The translations under genes and the position numbers were made by a program. From Zanthoxylum bungeanum (Eukaryota > Streptophyta > Magnoliopsida > Sapindales > Rutaceae): a DNA stretch of 64,000 bases. Positions within the stretch are counted from its first letter, which is position 1. Every line of letters begins with the position of its first letter. Positions 44,488-56,103 of this stretch are shown here, in pieces. The stretch covers positions 1 through 64,000 of the forward strand of contig SKCR01015041.1 in NCBI GenBank assembly GCA_019454045.1, in the 5' to 3' direction. Under the pieces are notes generated by a model. The model had not been told where the DNA came from. It made no database searches and saw only the letters and a program-made list of their open reading frames with translations.

Positions 44488-47225
44488 TGCAGGCACTGCA
44501 TTTTTGCATATAAATCCCTATGATGAGTCTCATTTGGAGGCACTGCCTTTTAAGTCACAGAAGTCACGAGAAACGGACGTCGAAAGGGGAAATTCAGAAT
44601 AAGTACGTCATCAGATTCATTTCACAAGTTCATTGTTTTCGTTCGTGTTGCGTTCGTTACTTCGTTCGAACGTCAAACAGATTGCAGGCGTTCGTGCCGC
44701 GTTCGAGGAGGCGTTCGAACGGTGTCGGTAATTCTGGTTTTGCTACTAGCCTCACACCCAAGCCCAATTAACCCACCAAAGCCCATAAAACAATCCCAAT
44801 TAATAAAACACATTTAAAACACATGGGAAATTAAATTAAATCTTAATTAAATTAAACATTGAATTAAATAAAATATTTAAACCATTTACCAATTAATAAA
44901 ACATAAAATATAATCATACCTAATTAAGACAAATCAAATATATTAACTTCCTAACTAAACAAAATCACATACTAAATTAAAAAGATGTCATGCCTGATTA
45001 AAATCAATCATAACAATTAAAAATATTGTATTCCTAATCTAAACCAAATTTTTCCCCCATCAAATCCCTTGCTTTCCTTGTCCAACACCAAATCAAATCC
45101 TCCCTTTAATGCCAAATCTTTTCCTTGTGAGACAAGTGAAGCCCTAGCCATTCTCTATATAAACAACACCTCTCCAAGGCATTCCTCTCCCCCTAGTGCA
45201 CGCCCATTACAAGAAAAGAAGCAAAGAATTTCCAACCCTTTTCCCTTATCTCATTCACACAAGAAACACCCAAGCTCATACACACAACTCACACGAAAAT
45301 CACAACACCCACAAGAAACACCCAAAGCTTATTGACACAACTCTCCCTCACTCTCAATAATCGAAGATCACAAACTAAAGAACCCTCATTGCCTTGACCA
45401 AAACACATCCCGAACAGCCCATTTACCTCATCAAAACAGCCCCCAAACCACACCATAACACCACCAAAAAGCACACACAAAACAAAAGCCAAAACAACCC
45501 AAGAACAGTAACTAAAATACAGCAGTAGAACAGTTGCAAAACGGCAGCGAATCAGAATCAAAAGCAGCAATAAAAGACAGAGAACAACGACTCCAAACGG
45601 TGAGACAACGAACGAGAGCAGTGAACTAGTGAACCGGAAGAGTTGCGGAGCATCCACCCTTCCGACGATCGTGTGCCGTACATCCGAGAGGTGATTTAAA
45701 AGGTTAGACCTGAGGGTACTTTTCACACTCATCTTTATTTGATTTTTGTTATTTATCTTGATCGTATTTTAATTATTTGTTGAATCTTGTTTGTGTATGA
45801 TGTGTGTTGTGGTTATTGGATGAATGGAAAAGTGTCGTCTCTTGTGGTATATAGGATGGAAACCCGGACATAAATTTCATAGCCGATTCCGAATGGACGG
45901 TAGTATGATCTGTACTCGGGATACAACTCCACGTACCACTTGAGTAAACGGCACACTCTTTTGTTTTACATTGCTTCGGTTTATTTATTTTTCGTTATTT
46001 AAATTCTGCATGTTACTTTTGTATGTGTGATACAACCGAGCGCATGGGCTTAGTAAGTCGGATTAAAGGTCCCCTATTTGGAGGGGTTAAAATCCTTTAC
46101 CACGATGCTTTGCCGCGCCGGTTGATGTGTGTTCGGTTGAATGCAAGATATGTTCAATCGGATATACTAAGTTTGATATGATTGTCTTTATTTTTATATG
46201 CATTGAGATAAGCGTATGGGCTTAGTAAGTGTGATGAAAGGTCCTCTAATTGAAGAGGTTAAAATCCTTTGCCACGATGCTTCGTCGCGCCTGGTATTTC
46301 GCTATTTGCTTTTTCATGTATGTATTGCATCACATTTTGTGCATCAGGTCAGTTCCCGTTCGAACGCGTTATCAAACGCTATACGAACGCGACCCTTCTA
46401 TTTTCCGTTCGAACGCGTTTTACAAACGCTACGCGAACGCACACGCACTTTCTTAGTCTTAGCATGCATTAGGTCTGGTTCCGTTCGAACGCGTTCTCGA
46501 ACGCTATGCGAACGTATACGCACTTTCTTAGTCTTATCATGCATCAGGTCTGGTTCCGTTCGAACGCGTTCTCAAATGCTATACGAACGCGAACCTTCTG
46601 TTTACCGTTCGAACGCGTTTACGAACGCTACATGAACGCGCACACACTGAACTGAGTCTGTCTCATCATATTCATGCATAATTGCCTCTTGGTTGATCTT
46701 TCTTGTATTATGTAGCCAATCATATTATTTGTATTCCTGCATTTATCCATTCTATGTGTTCTTGGGATGATATTCAAGCATGATTAGGCTGTTAGCATGT
46801 TATTTGGTTAATATGTTCATGAGATAGTATTCAAGCATGATTAGGTTGTTCTTAGTTTTCCATATCATATGATTGAGAAATGTTCATGAGATTGCCATGA
46901 GATGTTGCATGTTGTGATGAACTTGTTGATGTATGCATGTGAATTTAGAAGCATGATACTCTTGGAAATAAGTGTTACTTAAACTTGATTAAATTATTAC
47001 ATAAATCCTTTCATTACAAGTGACATAAGTAAGGGACCATTCCGAACCCAACGGTTTGAGGTCTTCCCTTGCGAGGGGTGAGTGCGGCCTTAAATCTGAT
47101 TTTCCCGGTTCACACCGGGTGGCAACTCCATCATTCTCTGGTTTAGTCCCCCGTGGCTACTCCGTACTCCCGACCGGGCAGCGAGCCCGGGACAGCATGC
47201 GTCGCCCAGATCCTGTGTCCCCACA
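44488..47225 (+). repeat. 3' LTR of RT2
   Basis: TGCAGGCACTGC...GTCCCCACA, then TSD GTTAC. Very similar to 37913-40650 along its whole length, with scattered substitutions. TATA box at 45156-45163. Confidence 0.92.
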
Positions 47226-47230
47226 GTTAC

Positions 47231-47690
47231 ATCCCCAGTCCAAAGAAGCCGACTCGGTGGGACGTAACCCGACCCCGAACTGAAAGAAAGACTTGCCTCT
47301 GGGGGAATATTACATCCCCAGTATAAAAAAGCCGACTCGGTGGGACGTAACCCGACCCCGAGCTGAAACAAACATCGATCTCGGCGGTACAAGAGCAGAC
47401 CTGATCCGAAAATAAACATCGGTCTCGGCGGTACAAGCAGACCCGAGCCGGAAAGAATCAAGTGGCCTCGGTGAAACGAATCCAACCCCGAGCCGATTAA
47501 CCAAGTAGCCTCGGCGGAACGAATCCAGCCCCGAGTCGATTAACCAAGTGGGCTCGGTGGAACGAATCCAGCCCCGAGCCGATTAACCAAGTGGCCTCGG
47601 CGGAACGAATTCAGCCCTGATCCGATTAATCCTTGGGACTTATTCAAAAGGGAGTGAATCAACCTTTTGAAGCCCTACCGAATCTGGCAT
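47231..47690 (-). repeat. Element C arrays, first unit after RT2
   Basis: The 83-bp units continue from the RT2 insertion point. They are followed by GGCGGTACAAGAGCAGACC units and 43-bp AAGTGGCCTCGGCGGAACGAATCCAGCCCCGAGCCGATTAACC units, ending in CCTACCGAATCTGGCA. Confidence 0.85.
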
Positions 47691-49083
47691 TTATCTCTTT
47701 TCCCCATAAGAATATGATAACTTATCTCTTTATCCCATAAGAATAGGATAACTTATCTCTGGAGCGTATCTCGCTATCTGGTCGGTCTTTATGAGGTCGG
47801 TCATGATGGTCTTTTGAACTGAGAATGCTGCTGTCGATTTGATAATGCCCGGTCATCCGATTTTATGTGGTCGGGTTACCGATCATAAGGTGCTCGGCCC
47901 CTAACTCATGTGGTCGGGTCGGTATTAATGATCTTGATCAACAAGGGAGTTACCATTTCTACACATGCCGTACTGCTTAAATATCATAGTGCTTAAAAAA
48001 CACCATCAACATCTATCCCCTAGTTCTCGGTAACAACGAGTTTGCGAGTTGATGCCGGGAACTATAAAAAAAGATGGTGTGCCGATGAATCCGTCGGTGG
48101 TCACTCCAGGAACCGCAGAGAAAAATGCATTGGTTGCAAATCTGGTCCTTCCTGCCACCTTCATGTGCTTAGTCAACGAGGATCCCGATATCTACCGGTG
48201 GAGAAAATGCTTTGCCCTTATGCTGATGACGATCGACTCGGTGGGACGTAACCCGACCCCGAGCTGAGAAGAACATTTGGCTCTGGGGGAATGTCACCTC
48301 CCCAGACCAATAGAGGGCCGACCATGGGGGAGATGCTCCGATCCCATGCCGATGATAAGTCTCTCAGTGGGACGTAACCTGACCCCGAGATGAAGAAAGA
48401 CTTGGCTCTGGGGGAATATTACATCCCCAATCCAAAGAAGCCTACTCGGTGGGACGTAACCCGAGCTAAAAGAAAGACTTGGCACTGGGGGAATGTTACA
48501 TCCCCAGTCCAAAGAAGCCGACTCGGTGGGACGTAACCCGACCCCGAGCTGAAAGAAAGACTTGGCTCTGGGGGAATGTTACATCCCCAGCCAAAGAAAC
48601 CGACTCGGTGGGACGTAACCCGACCCCGAGCTAAAAGAAAGAGTTGGCTCTGGGGTAATGTTACATCCCCAGTCCAAAGAAGCCGACTCGGTGGGACGTA
48701 ACCAGACCCCGAGCTGAAAGAAAGACTTGGCTCTGGGGGAATATTACATCCCCAGTACAAAGAAGCCGACTTGGTGGGACGTAACCCGACCTCGAGCTGA
48801 AACAAACATCGATCTCGGCGGTACAAGAGCAGACCCGAGCCGGAAAAAAACAACTGGCCTCGGCGGAACAAATCCAGCCTCGAGCCGATTAACCAAGTGG
48901 CCTCGGCGGAACAAATCCAGCCTCGAGCCGATTAACCAAGTGGCCTCGGCGGAACGAATCCAGCCCCGAGCCGATTAACCAAGTGGCCTCGGCGGAACGA
49001 ATCCAACCCCGAGCCGATTAATCCTTGGGACTTATTCAAAAGGGAAGTGAATCAACCTTTTGAAGCCCTACCGAATCTGGCAT
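47691..49083 (-). repeat. Duplicated PPT-LTR-array block, second copy
   Basis: 47691-48011 repeats the last about 320 bases of the + strand LTR (the start of U3 in element sense). It is followed by the PPT (48012-48027), the unique stretch and the 83-bp and 43-bp arrays. The block is about 1.4 kb. Confidence 0.88.
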
Positions 49084-50690
49084 TTATCTCTTTACCCCAT
49101 AAGAATATGATAACTTATCTCTTTATCCCAAAAGAGTAGGATAACTTATCTCTGGAGCGTATCTCGCTATCTAGTCGGTCTTTATGAGGTCGGTCATGAT
49201 GGTCTTTTGAACTGAGAATGCTGCTGTCGATCTGATAATGCCCGGTCATCCGATCTTATGTGGTCTGGTTACCGATCATAAGGTGCTCGGCCCCTAACTC
49301 ATGTTGTCGGGTCGGTATTAATGATCTTGATCAACAAATGAGTTACCATTTTTACCCCTACCGTGCTGCTTAAATATCATAGTGCTTAAAAACACCATCA
49401 ACATCTATCCCCTAGTTCTCGGTAACAACGAGTTTGCGAGTTGATGCCGGGAACTATAAAAAAAGATGGTGTGCCGATGAATCCGTCGGTGGTCACTCCA
49501 GGAACCGCAGAGAAAAATGTGTTGGTTGCAAATCTTGTCCTTCCTGCCACCTTCATGTGCTCTGTCAACGAGGATCCCAATATCTACCCGTGGAGAAAAT
49601 GCTTTGTCCTTATGCTGATGACGATCGACTCAGTGGGACGTAACCCGACCCCGAGCTGAGAAGAACATCTGGCTCTGGGGGAATGTCACCTCCCCAGACC
49701 AATAGAGGGCCGACCATGGGGGAGATGCTCTGATCCCATGCCGATGATAAGTCTCTCGGTGGGACGTATCCCGACCCCGAGCTGAAGAAAGACTTGGCTC
49801 TGGGGGAATATTACATCCCCAGTCCAAAGAACCCGACTCGGTGGGACGTAACCCGACCCCGAGCTAAAAGAAAGACTTGGCACTGGGGGAATGTTACATC
49901 CCCAGTCCAAAGAAGCCGACTCGATGGGACGTAACCCGACCCCGAGCTGAAAGAAAGACTTGGCTCTGGGGGAATGTTACATCCCCAGTCCAAAGAAGCC
50001 GACTCGGTGGACGTAACCCGACCCCGAGCTGAAAGAAAGACTTGGCTCTGGGGGAATGTTACATCCACAGTCCAAAGAAGCCGACTCGGTAGGACGTAAC
50101 CTGACCCCGAGCTGAAAGAAAGACTTGGCTATGGGGGAATGTTACATCCCCAGTCCAAAGAAGCCGACTCGGTGGGACGTAACCCGACCCCGAGCTGAAA
50201 GAAAGACTTGGCTCTGGGGGAATGTTACATACCCAGTCCAAAGAAGCCGACTCGATGGGACGTAACCCGACCCCGAGCTGAAAGAAAGACTTGGCTCTGG
50301 GGGAATATTACATCCCCAGTCCAAAAAGCCGACTCGGTGGGACGTAACCCGACCCCGAGCTGAAACAAACATCGATCTCGGCGGTACAAGAGCAGACCCG
50401 AGCCGGAAATAAACATCGGTCTCGGCGGTATAAGAGCAGACCCGAGCCGGAAAGAAACAAGTGGCCTCGGCGGAACGAATCCAGCCTCGAGCCGATTAAC
50501 CAAGTGGCCTCGGCGGAACGAATCCAGCCCCGAGTTGATTAACCAAGTGGCCTCGGCGGAATGAATCCAGCCCTGAGCCGATTAACCAAGTGGCCTCGGC
50601 GGAACGAATCCAGCCCCGAGCCTATTAATCCTTGGGATTTATTCAAAAGGTAACTGAATCAACCTTTTGAAGCCCTACCGAATCTGGCAC
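49084..50690 (-). repeat. Duplicated PPT-LTR-array block, third copy
   Basis: A partial LTR at 49084-49403, PPT copy at 49404-49419, and about six 83-bp units, e.g. GGGGGAATGTTAC at 49885 and 49968. Then come 43-bp units (GTGGCCT at 50461 and 50504). It ends in CTACCGAATCTGGCACGGGC, where the arrays stop. Confidence 0.88.
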
Positions 50691-51612
50691 GGGCGTCCCC
50701 TTGTCAGACCAGCGAAAAAAAAAAACTAAACTTTGGAAAATAAAATTAAAAGGCGGGGATGACCTAGCACTTATCCGGAGCAAAACGTTTCGCAAGTATA
50801 AACAACAACTCGGATGCCTCAAAACAGCGTCCTATCCGAGGTCTCCAAAACACAATTCTGAATCTTTCAATTAAGAGTCCCGGCGAACCAGGATTTGGAT
50901 CAAAGAGCGTTAAAATGGTAAGGGCACATCATCTATACTTCAGGTCTCCATGGACCCTGTGTACTTGTTTGAGGGCTCCTCCTTACAACGCTGGAGCAAA
51001 CATACGCTGCGAGGGCATAATCCATCCCCGTGCTATACTTCTCTTGGATCCGAATGATCAGGGAAATAGGGATCAAAGAGTGTCCGAGACATTAAGGGCA
51101 TTTCCTGTTTATGTTCGGTAACACTGGAGCAAGCAATCGCCACAGGGGTATCATCCTTCCCCGTGCTATGCTTCCCATGGATCCGAATGATCAAGGAAAT
51201 AGGGATCAAAGAGTGTCCGAGACATTAAGGGCATTTTCCTCCTTATGTTCGGTAACACAGCAAGCAATCACCACGGGGGTATCATCCCTCCCCGTGCTAT
51301 GCTTCTCACGGATCCATTGGGTAGGCAAAACATATGGTAACGTATCTCTTGCGTTGTATCTCCCAAACCGGCCAGGCCGGCCATCTCACTGGGGCACTCC
51401 CTCCCCGTGATTACCATCTCGAAATATCCCTTATTAAGTCATAGGGTAGTTACGCTCCAGCTTCGGGAGTTTGATACCACCACGAAGGGTTCACGTGCTC
51501 CCTCATGCATTTATCCCTTGACGTAGTCCTGGTCCTCAAAAATTAAGTGAGTCGGGTCGGATCACTTCTGCCCGAGATTTTTATGATAGCACATGTGATT
51601 GGTATGTCACGG
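50691..51612 (-). other. Element C interior with a 130-bp tandem repeat, no gene recognised
   Basis: Between about 50985 and 51310 a unit of about 130 bp recurs two to three times (CCCGTGCTATGCTTC...GGATCCGAATGATCA.GGAAATAGGGATCAAAGAGTGTCCGAGACATTAAGGGCA). I do not recognise a protein on either strand in the rest. Confidence 0.6.
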
Positions 51613-51731
51613 GTTTGGTGCCTTTCCTGATCCCATATTTCGACAGCTCCTCCCTTGCACCCCAAGTAAACCAGTTCTGAGCTTATGGCCAAGGATCGTA
51701 CTTCCGCCAACGTTGGGAGTGATCTAACCAT
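51613..51731 (-). pseudogene. Captured fragment of a LIN-type E3 ubiquitin ligase (WD40 part)
   Basis: About 39 residues on the - strand: VRSLPTLAEVRSLAISSEL and VYLGCKGGAVEIWDQE. I recognise this as a WD40 blade close to the C-terminus of the plant U-box/WD40 protein LIN/CERBERUS and its paralogues (from memory of the family, not a search). The resemblance stops after the blade. There is no start, U-box or further WD repeat. It has the same orientation as the BAH and MED27 fragments and as the element's transcript. Confidence 0.55.
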
Positions 51732-51869
51732 ATTGTAATTTGTAATGCTTCATATCTTCACTGGTGCACCATTGGTTCTTTCTTGTTTGCGTATTCGCAC
51801 ATATCAGCATCTTTTGATCGTCGTAGCCTCTTCTTAGGCCTAATCTCAACTACATCATTCAAAATCTTT

Positions 51870-52609
51870 TATGCTCTTTGGCAATCAAAACGTTGCTGAG
51901 AACTCAAACAACCCTTTGAAGAAGTAAAGGTGAACATAAATCTAACTATTTCTTGCTTCCAGTAACCTTTAACCTGAGATATGTCAAAGGGCTTCACATC
52001 ATCATTATCAAACTGCTTGTCGCATACAAAAGGTTGCTGCTGAGCATACGTCAGGCTATTCCGAAATTTCTCAAAGTGCTGGGGAGTGAGGACGGCAGCC
52101 AATCCATCTCGCCAGTTTTGTGAAACCATCGTACCAAAACCATCTCATTGCCTCTAGAATATTCGTACATGTCTTCCTAGTAAGCAATCAGCCTTTTATC
52201 TTCCTCAGCTAATACATAAACAAAATCATGGACGGATATTTTAACTTCATTCCGGAAAAAGACCGATAATGCTTCTGTCTTTTCCTAGACATCCACGGGG
52301 AACCTAACCACAAACATTCATTAGTATGGCCCAATTTCTGCAATTGAACATCCTTAAAAACTTTATTATCCAACGGACTGACTTCTTTACCACTTAACAA
52401 AAAACCACTCGCTATTGTAACGGTTTTTGAGCTGGTGAACCTGAAATAATTGAATTAAGCCAATCAACTACCTCTCGTCTGCATTTGAGCTTGTAAAACG
52501 GCGTCGTAAAGGATTTATTCGAAATATCGTAGCGATAGGACATGTGTCTGAAGCTCTTCTCTTTCCCTATCAAGGCCAGATCCGAACCGCGTCCGTCGCC
52601 CCTCTTCAA
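51870..52609 (-). pseudogene. Captured BAH-domain chromatin protein gene fragment
   Basis: On the - strand, spread over three frames: GKEKSFRHMSYRYD...CRREVVDWLNSIISG (52609-52430), DFVYVLAEEDKRLIAY then EDMYEYSRGNEMVLVRWFHKT (about 52220-52140), and DGLAAVLTPQHFEKF...FDNDDVKPFDISQVKGYWKQE (52129-51950). The middle part is a BAH domain and the whole has the order of plant agenet/BAH proteins, which bind chromatin (family knowledge). Several stops and frameshifts break it, including a stop between LIAY and EDMY. I see no intron-like gaps within the BAH part, which suggests an mRNA origin, but this is not proven. Confidence 0.7.
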
Positions 52610-52633
52610 ATAATAATGGACCTCTATTCTGCT

Positions 52634-53269
52634 GAAGTGGGCAATGAAGAAGCTCTTTTTAACCAGTCCAGTCGCTCATAAGTGAAAATTTTCAAATTTG
52701 GAACTTCCTTTTCCGAGCGCATTAGAACATCTGATAGTGTTTTGCAATCACAAAGCTGCTCTAGGTTACTGGCTGGTAGAGCTTGTGATATACACTGGTC
52801 CTGTCAACCGCAGATGCACCAGCCTGTCCAGCGAGCTGCCGTTTCCAAGCATATGCAACGACCGTACCATCTAGACACACCAACGGCATGTGCAAACCCC
52901 AAGAGTTACTTCTTGACCGAAGAGGTTCATTCAAAACTCTAGTTTCTTCTAGTTGCCTTCCGATGGAGCGAAGGTCCTGGAGGTGCTGTCGCATGGCGAT
53001 GTCTTCTATGAAAATGCAATGGTTTGTTGCTCTGGTGAGGCTGCGCCGCCATGAACAGAGCTTTCTAGAAGTCGATCGGCGCCGAGCCGAACGTCGGCTA
53101 TGAGCCGACCTGCTTGTGCTAGTCTCTCAAATGCCAAATCCACCTGCTTAGGTGGCGCCTCCACCGTCAATTGCGGAGGTGGATCGGGGCTCGCATTAGG
53201 GTTCGATGGTGCATGTGATTCTTGCTGTTGTGGCTGTTGCGGCGTTAGGGTTTGATATCTCATATCCAT
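52634..53269 (-). pseudogene. MED27: Captured fragment of Mediator subunit 27
   Basis: In the intact plant gene MED27 is a head/tail-region subunit of the Mediator complex, linking activators to RNA polymerase II. Here, on the - strand from ATG 53269: a Gln/Pro-rich start, then PPKQVDLAFERLAQAGRLIA and DVRLGADRLLES. After a frameshift follow MRQHLQDLRSIGRQLEE, RSRSNSWGLHMPLVC, and AYAWKRQLAGQAGASAVDRT (to about 52790). The sequence then jumps to LSDVLMRSEKEVPNLKIFTY and ERLDWLKRASSLP (about 52750-52640), skipping a stretch of probably 50-60 residues of the normal protein. The C-terminal part is missing. It begins about 80 bases after the PBS, in the sense direction of element C. Identification rests on family recognition and is strong. 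Confidence 0.85.
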
Positions 53270-53349
53270 TCTGCTATTGAACTCCCTGTCGACCGGTGAT
53301 TTCCACCTTCTGCCATCTTCTTACTACGCGAGATGCTTTTTGTTTGAGT

Positions 53350-53367
53350 TCCCCACAGACGGCGCCA
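53350..53367 (-). other. Primer-binding site of element C
   Basis: The - strand reads TGGCGCCGTCTGTGGGGA two bases inside the 5' LTR end. This PBS form is common in plant Gypsy elements and fixes the orientation of element C. Confidence 0.8.
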
Positions 53368-53369
53368 AC

Positions 53370-54155
53370 TGTTGACGGCTGATTTTGGTCTCAGGGCAAT
53401 ATTGGAATATTGCTCCCGAGACAATCCTCCCTCAATAGTGAATTTGTTCGGTTATGGGGGAACCAAAAGCAAATTTGGCGAAAGACAGATAAATACACCA
53501 ATCAACAAGGAGATTTAACGTGGTTCGGCGGATCAGATCCAACCTACGTCCACGGGCACAGAACGGGTGATACTTTATTACTGAGATATGCTTCTCTGAT
53601 ATCTCTTGTGTTTACAAGTCTGATGGTAATGATCTTGATATTGATCTTGATGTTTCATACCACTTACTTACACTTTCCCCTTCTATTTATAATAGTGAAG
53701 AAATCAGATTCCTTTTCCCATAAGGATTCCTAGTTGAAAACTACATTCACTTCCCATATCCTATTAGGATACTGACTCATCAACATTTCCCTATGAAAGT
53801 AGGATAACTTATCTCCTTATCCCATAAGAATAGGATAACTTATCTCTTTACCCCATAAGAATATGATAACTTATCTTTTTATCCCATAAGAATAGGATAA
53901 CTTATCTTTGGAGCGTATCTCGATATCTGGTCGGTCTTTATGAGGTCGGTCATGATGGTCTTTTGAACTGAGAATGCTGCCGTCGATCTGATAATGCCCG
54001 GTCATCCGATCTTATGTGGTCGGGTTACCGATCATAAGGTGTTCGGCCCCTAACTCATGTGGTCGGGTCGGTATTAATGATCTTGATCAACAAGGGAGTT
54101 ACCCTTTTTACCCCTGCCGTACTGCTTAAATATCATAGTGCTTAAAAAACACCAT

Positions 54156-54160
<5 letters not shown>
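53370..54160 (-). repeat. 5' LTR of element C
   Basis: 791 bp, TGTTGACGGCTG...ACCATCAACA on +. Matches 36452-37211. Confidence 0.92.

Positions 54161-54206
<46 letters not shown>
54161..54206. repeat. AT microsatellite at the border of element C
   Basis: (AT)n of about 45 bases starting in the TSD ATATA. Another AT-rich run is at 54265-54300. Confidence 0.9.
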
Positions 54207-54211
<5 letters not shown>

Positions 54212-55524
54212 TTTGGAGGACCCATGAAGATTTTTTATATATTATACTTGAGGTCTCACTAAGATTATATATATATATTAATATATTAATATATTAATTA
54301 AATAAAAAAAATTATTTCTATCAATTGTTTTCCACCTTTCGGTGGAAAGCAATTACAAGCAAGGGGGGTGTGAGCACCTCTATATAATAGAGATGCTTAG
54401 CACCTCAGTTTCCTCAGCCCGGGAGTCCATAGTTTTTTTCTGAAAATTTGTGGAATTTCATTTCTTGTGTGTTTTAATTTTTAAAGCTTTCTTATAATTT
54501 ATTTTTCTTTTAGTAATAAAATTATGAGTGTTTTTATTCAAATCATGAGTACCTAATTTCATTTTGCTCGGGTAAAGAGTGAAGCTTTTAATATAAAAAT
54601 ATAGATTAATCTTATTTATATTATAATATATAAATTATAATTTAATGATTAATATTTAATTTAAATCTGGATTAATTATAGACAAACTTTGTTACTGTCT
54701 ATATGGCTGGTTTTATTTATTTGACATTATTGAGTACGTGACTGGACTTGTTATTGACAAATGTTATCATTGTCTTTATGGTTGGTTTATATATTTAGGC
54801 ATAATTAATTCTTGAAATAAGTTAACTGAGAAATAATGACAAATTATATATTATAAACAGTAATATTTCTATAATTGAAATATAAAAAGTGGATTCCCTA
54901 GCCCCCAACATTTTACTTTATTATTGTAGTTTAATTTAAAATTTTCAATCATTTCAAATAATTCACTCTTTTTTTCTTTACACAAATTATGTGAGAAAAG
55001 TGGTTGTCAGTCCAGTGGTTTGTTGAGAGGAAAGATAAGAGTTAGTTTCAAATATAATTTTGTCAGGACTAAATTTATTTGAATGATTAAATTATAGAAA
55101 CATAATAATGACTATATACTACTTTTTTTGGTTTTGGCTTTCTTATTTTTAATAATTTTCCTATAAGAAAATCCATGCATATCATAACCGTATAATCATA
55201 TCATGAGTCATAATATTAGCACCTATATATACTTAAATGAATGTTATTATATTAACAACCTGCAATTGCACATCTTCATGAAAATCAGAAACACTCCAAG
55301 GCATTAATTATATTTGTGGTAACGAATCATCATTCATCAATGTGAGAGAGAGAGAGAGAGAGGAAGCAATCTTTTGGAACTTCCACTTTCTATGTTTCAA
55401 CTTTTATTTTTTGAAAAATGACTCTGAGATCCAATGTTTAAAGAAATTGACATAAACTTCCTATTGTTTTATAAAAATACATAAAATATCTTATTTTTTT
55501 AATAAATTTTATTGTTTTATTATT
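54207..55524. other. Intergenic DNA, no gene seen
   Basis: AT-rich DNA with a (GA)n run at 55343-55362. I see no ORF with family resemblance on either strand. Confidence 0.6.
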
Positions 55525-56060
55525 TGTTGATAAAAGAAGAAATGTCACCCTGGAACAAAATCGCCCTAGAACGAAAAAGTAAAGGACGAAGGCAAGAAGG
55601 GCGACGAAGGGAAGAACGCTCAAAGTAATCTCTAGATTAGAGCGACAAAAAATTTAGGACGACCGAAGCAGCGAATGGAACGAGAATATGTGATGCAGTT
55701 GACCCCACGATTACAGAAGTTAAGCAATTTTCCTTCCACGATCAGGCAGTTGAGACGCACATCTTAACGGTTGAAGACACGATCCAGCAGCTGCAGGGAG
55801 ATACTGGAACTGCCCAAGCGGTTTACAAGCTTCACTATAAAAGCTCACTCGTCCAAAGAGAAAAATCCCGATCAAATGAAGACTCAAATGAGCATATTTT
55901 TTATTTCTTAGCTTTATAACTTTTAGGACTGTAATTTGTGTGATTGAGCCCCTTGGAGGCTTATTCACTTAATCAAACACCCATTGTTGGGACTCTGTCT
56001 CAGGAGGTTTGAACCTTACACGTTTCTTTTTCTTCTTCGCGCATAAAAATCGCGCAAACA
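55525..56060 (+). repeat. 5' LTR of element D
   Basis: 536 bp, TGTTGATAAAAGAAG...CGCGCAAACA, with a TATA box TATAAAA at 55836. The first about 190 bases match 60874-61068. Confidence 0.9.
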
Positions 56061-56066
56061 GTTTTT

Positions 56067-56084
56067 TGGCGACCACAGTGGGAG
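56067..56084 (+). other. Primer-binding site of element D
   Basis: TGGCGACCACAGTGGGAG, a PBS-like sequence six bases after the LTR end. It differs from those of RT1/RT2, B and C. Confidence 0.7.
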
Positions 56085-56103
56085 TCTTGGTGTAAGAAGG
56101 GAG

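Larger units (their letters stand above)
37702..47225 (+). mobile_element. RT2: RT1-family non-autonomous retrotransposon nested in element C
   Basis: Flanked by the TSD GTTAC (37697-37701 and 47226-47230). The 5' LTR proper is 37913-40650 and the 3' LTR 44488-47225, both 2738 bp by my boundaries. The leader, gag, minisatellite and PPT match RT1. The gag is more damaged than in RT1 and there is no pol. The left border contains a duplicated junction (37702-37912). Confidence 0.92.
36452..54160 (-). mobile_element. Element C: non-autonomous LTR retrotransposon carrying host gene fragments, interrupted by RT2
   Basis: LTRs 36452-37211 and 53370-54160 with TGTTG...CAACA ends and the 5-bp TSD ATATA (36447-36451, 54161-54165). 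The right TSD merges with an AT microsatellite. On the - strand a PBS follows the 53370-54160 LTR and a PPT precedes the other, so the element reads right to left. Without RT2 and one GTTAC copy it is about 8.2 kb. The interior, in sense order, is: MED27, BAH and LIN gene fragments, a short tandem repeat, then arrays of 43-bp and 83-bp units with two extra partial LTR copies. No gag or pol is seen. Confidence 0.9.

Noticed and set aside
47090..50503. Many - strand frames of the form ARGRVTSHRVGFFGLGM in element C arrays
   Set aside because: Translations of the 83-bp unit; the frame shifts between units and stops appear at unit borders.
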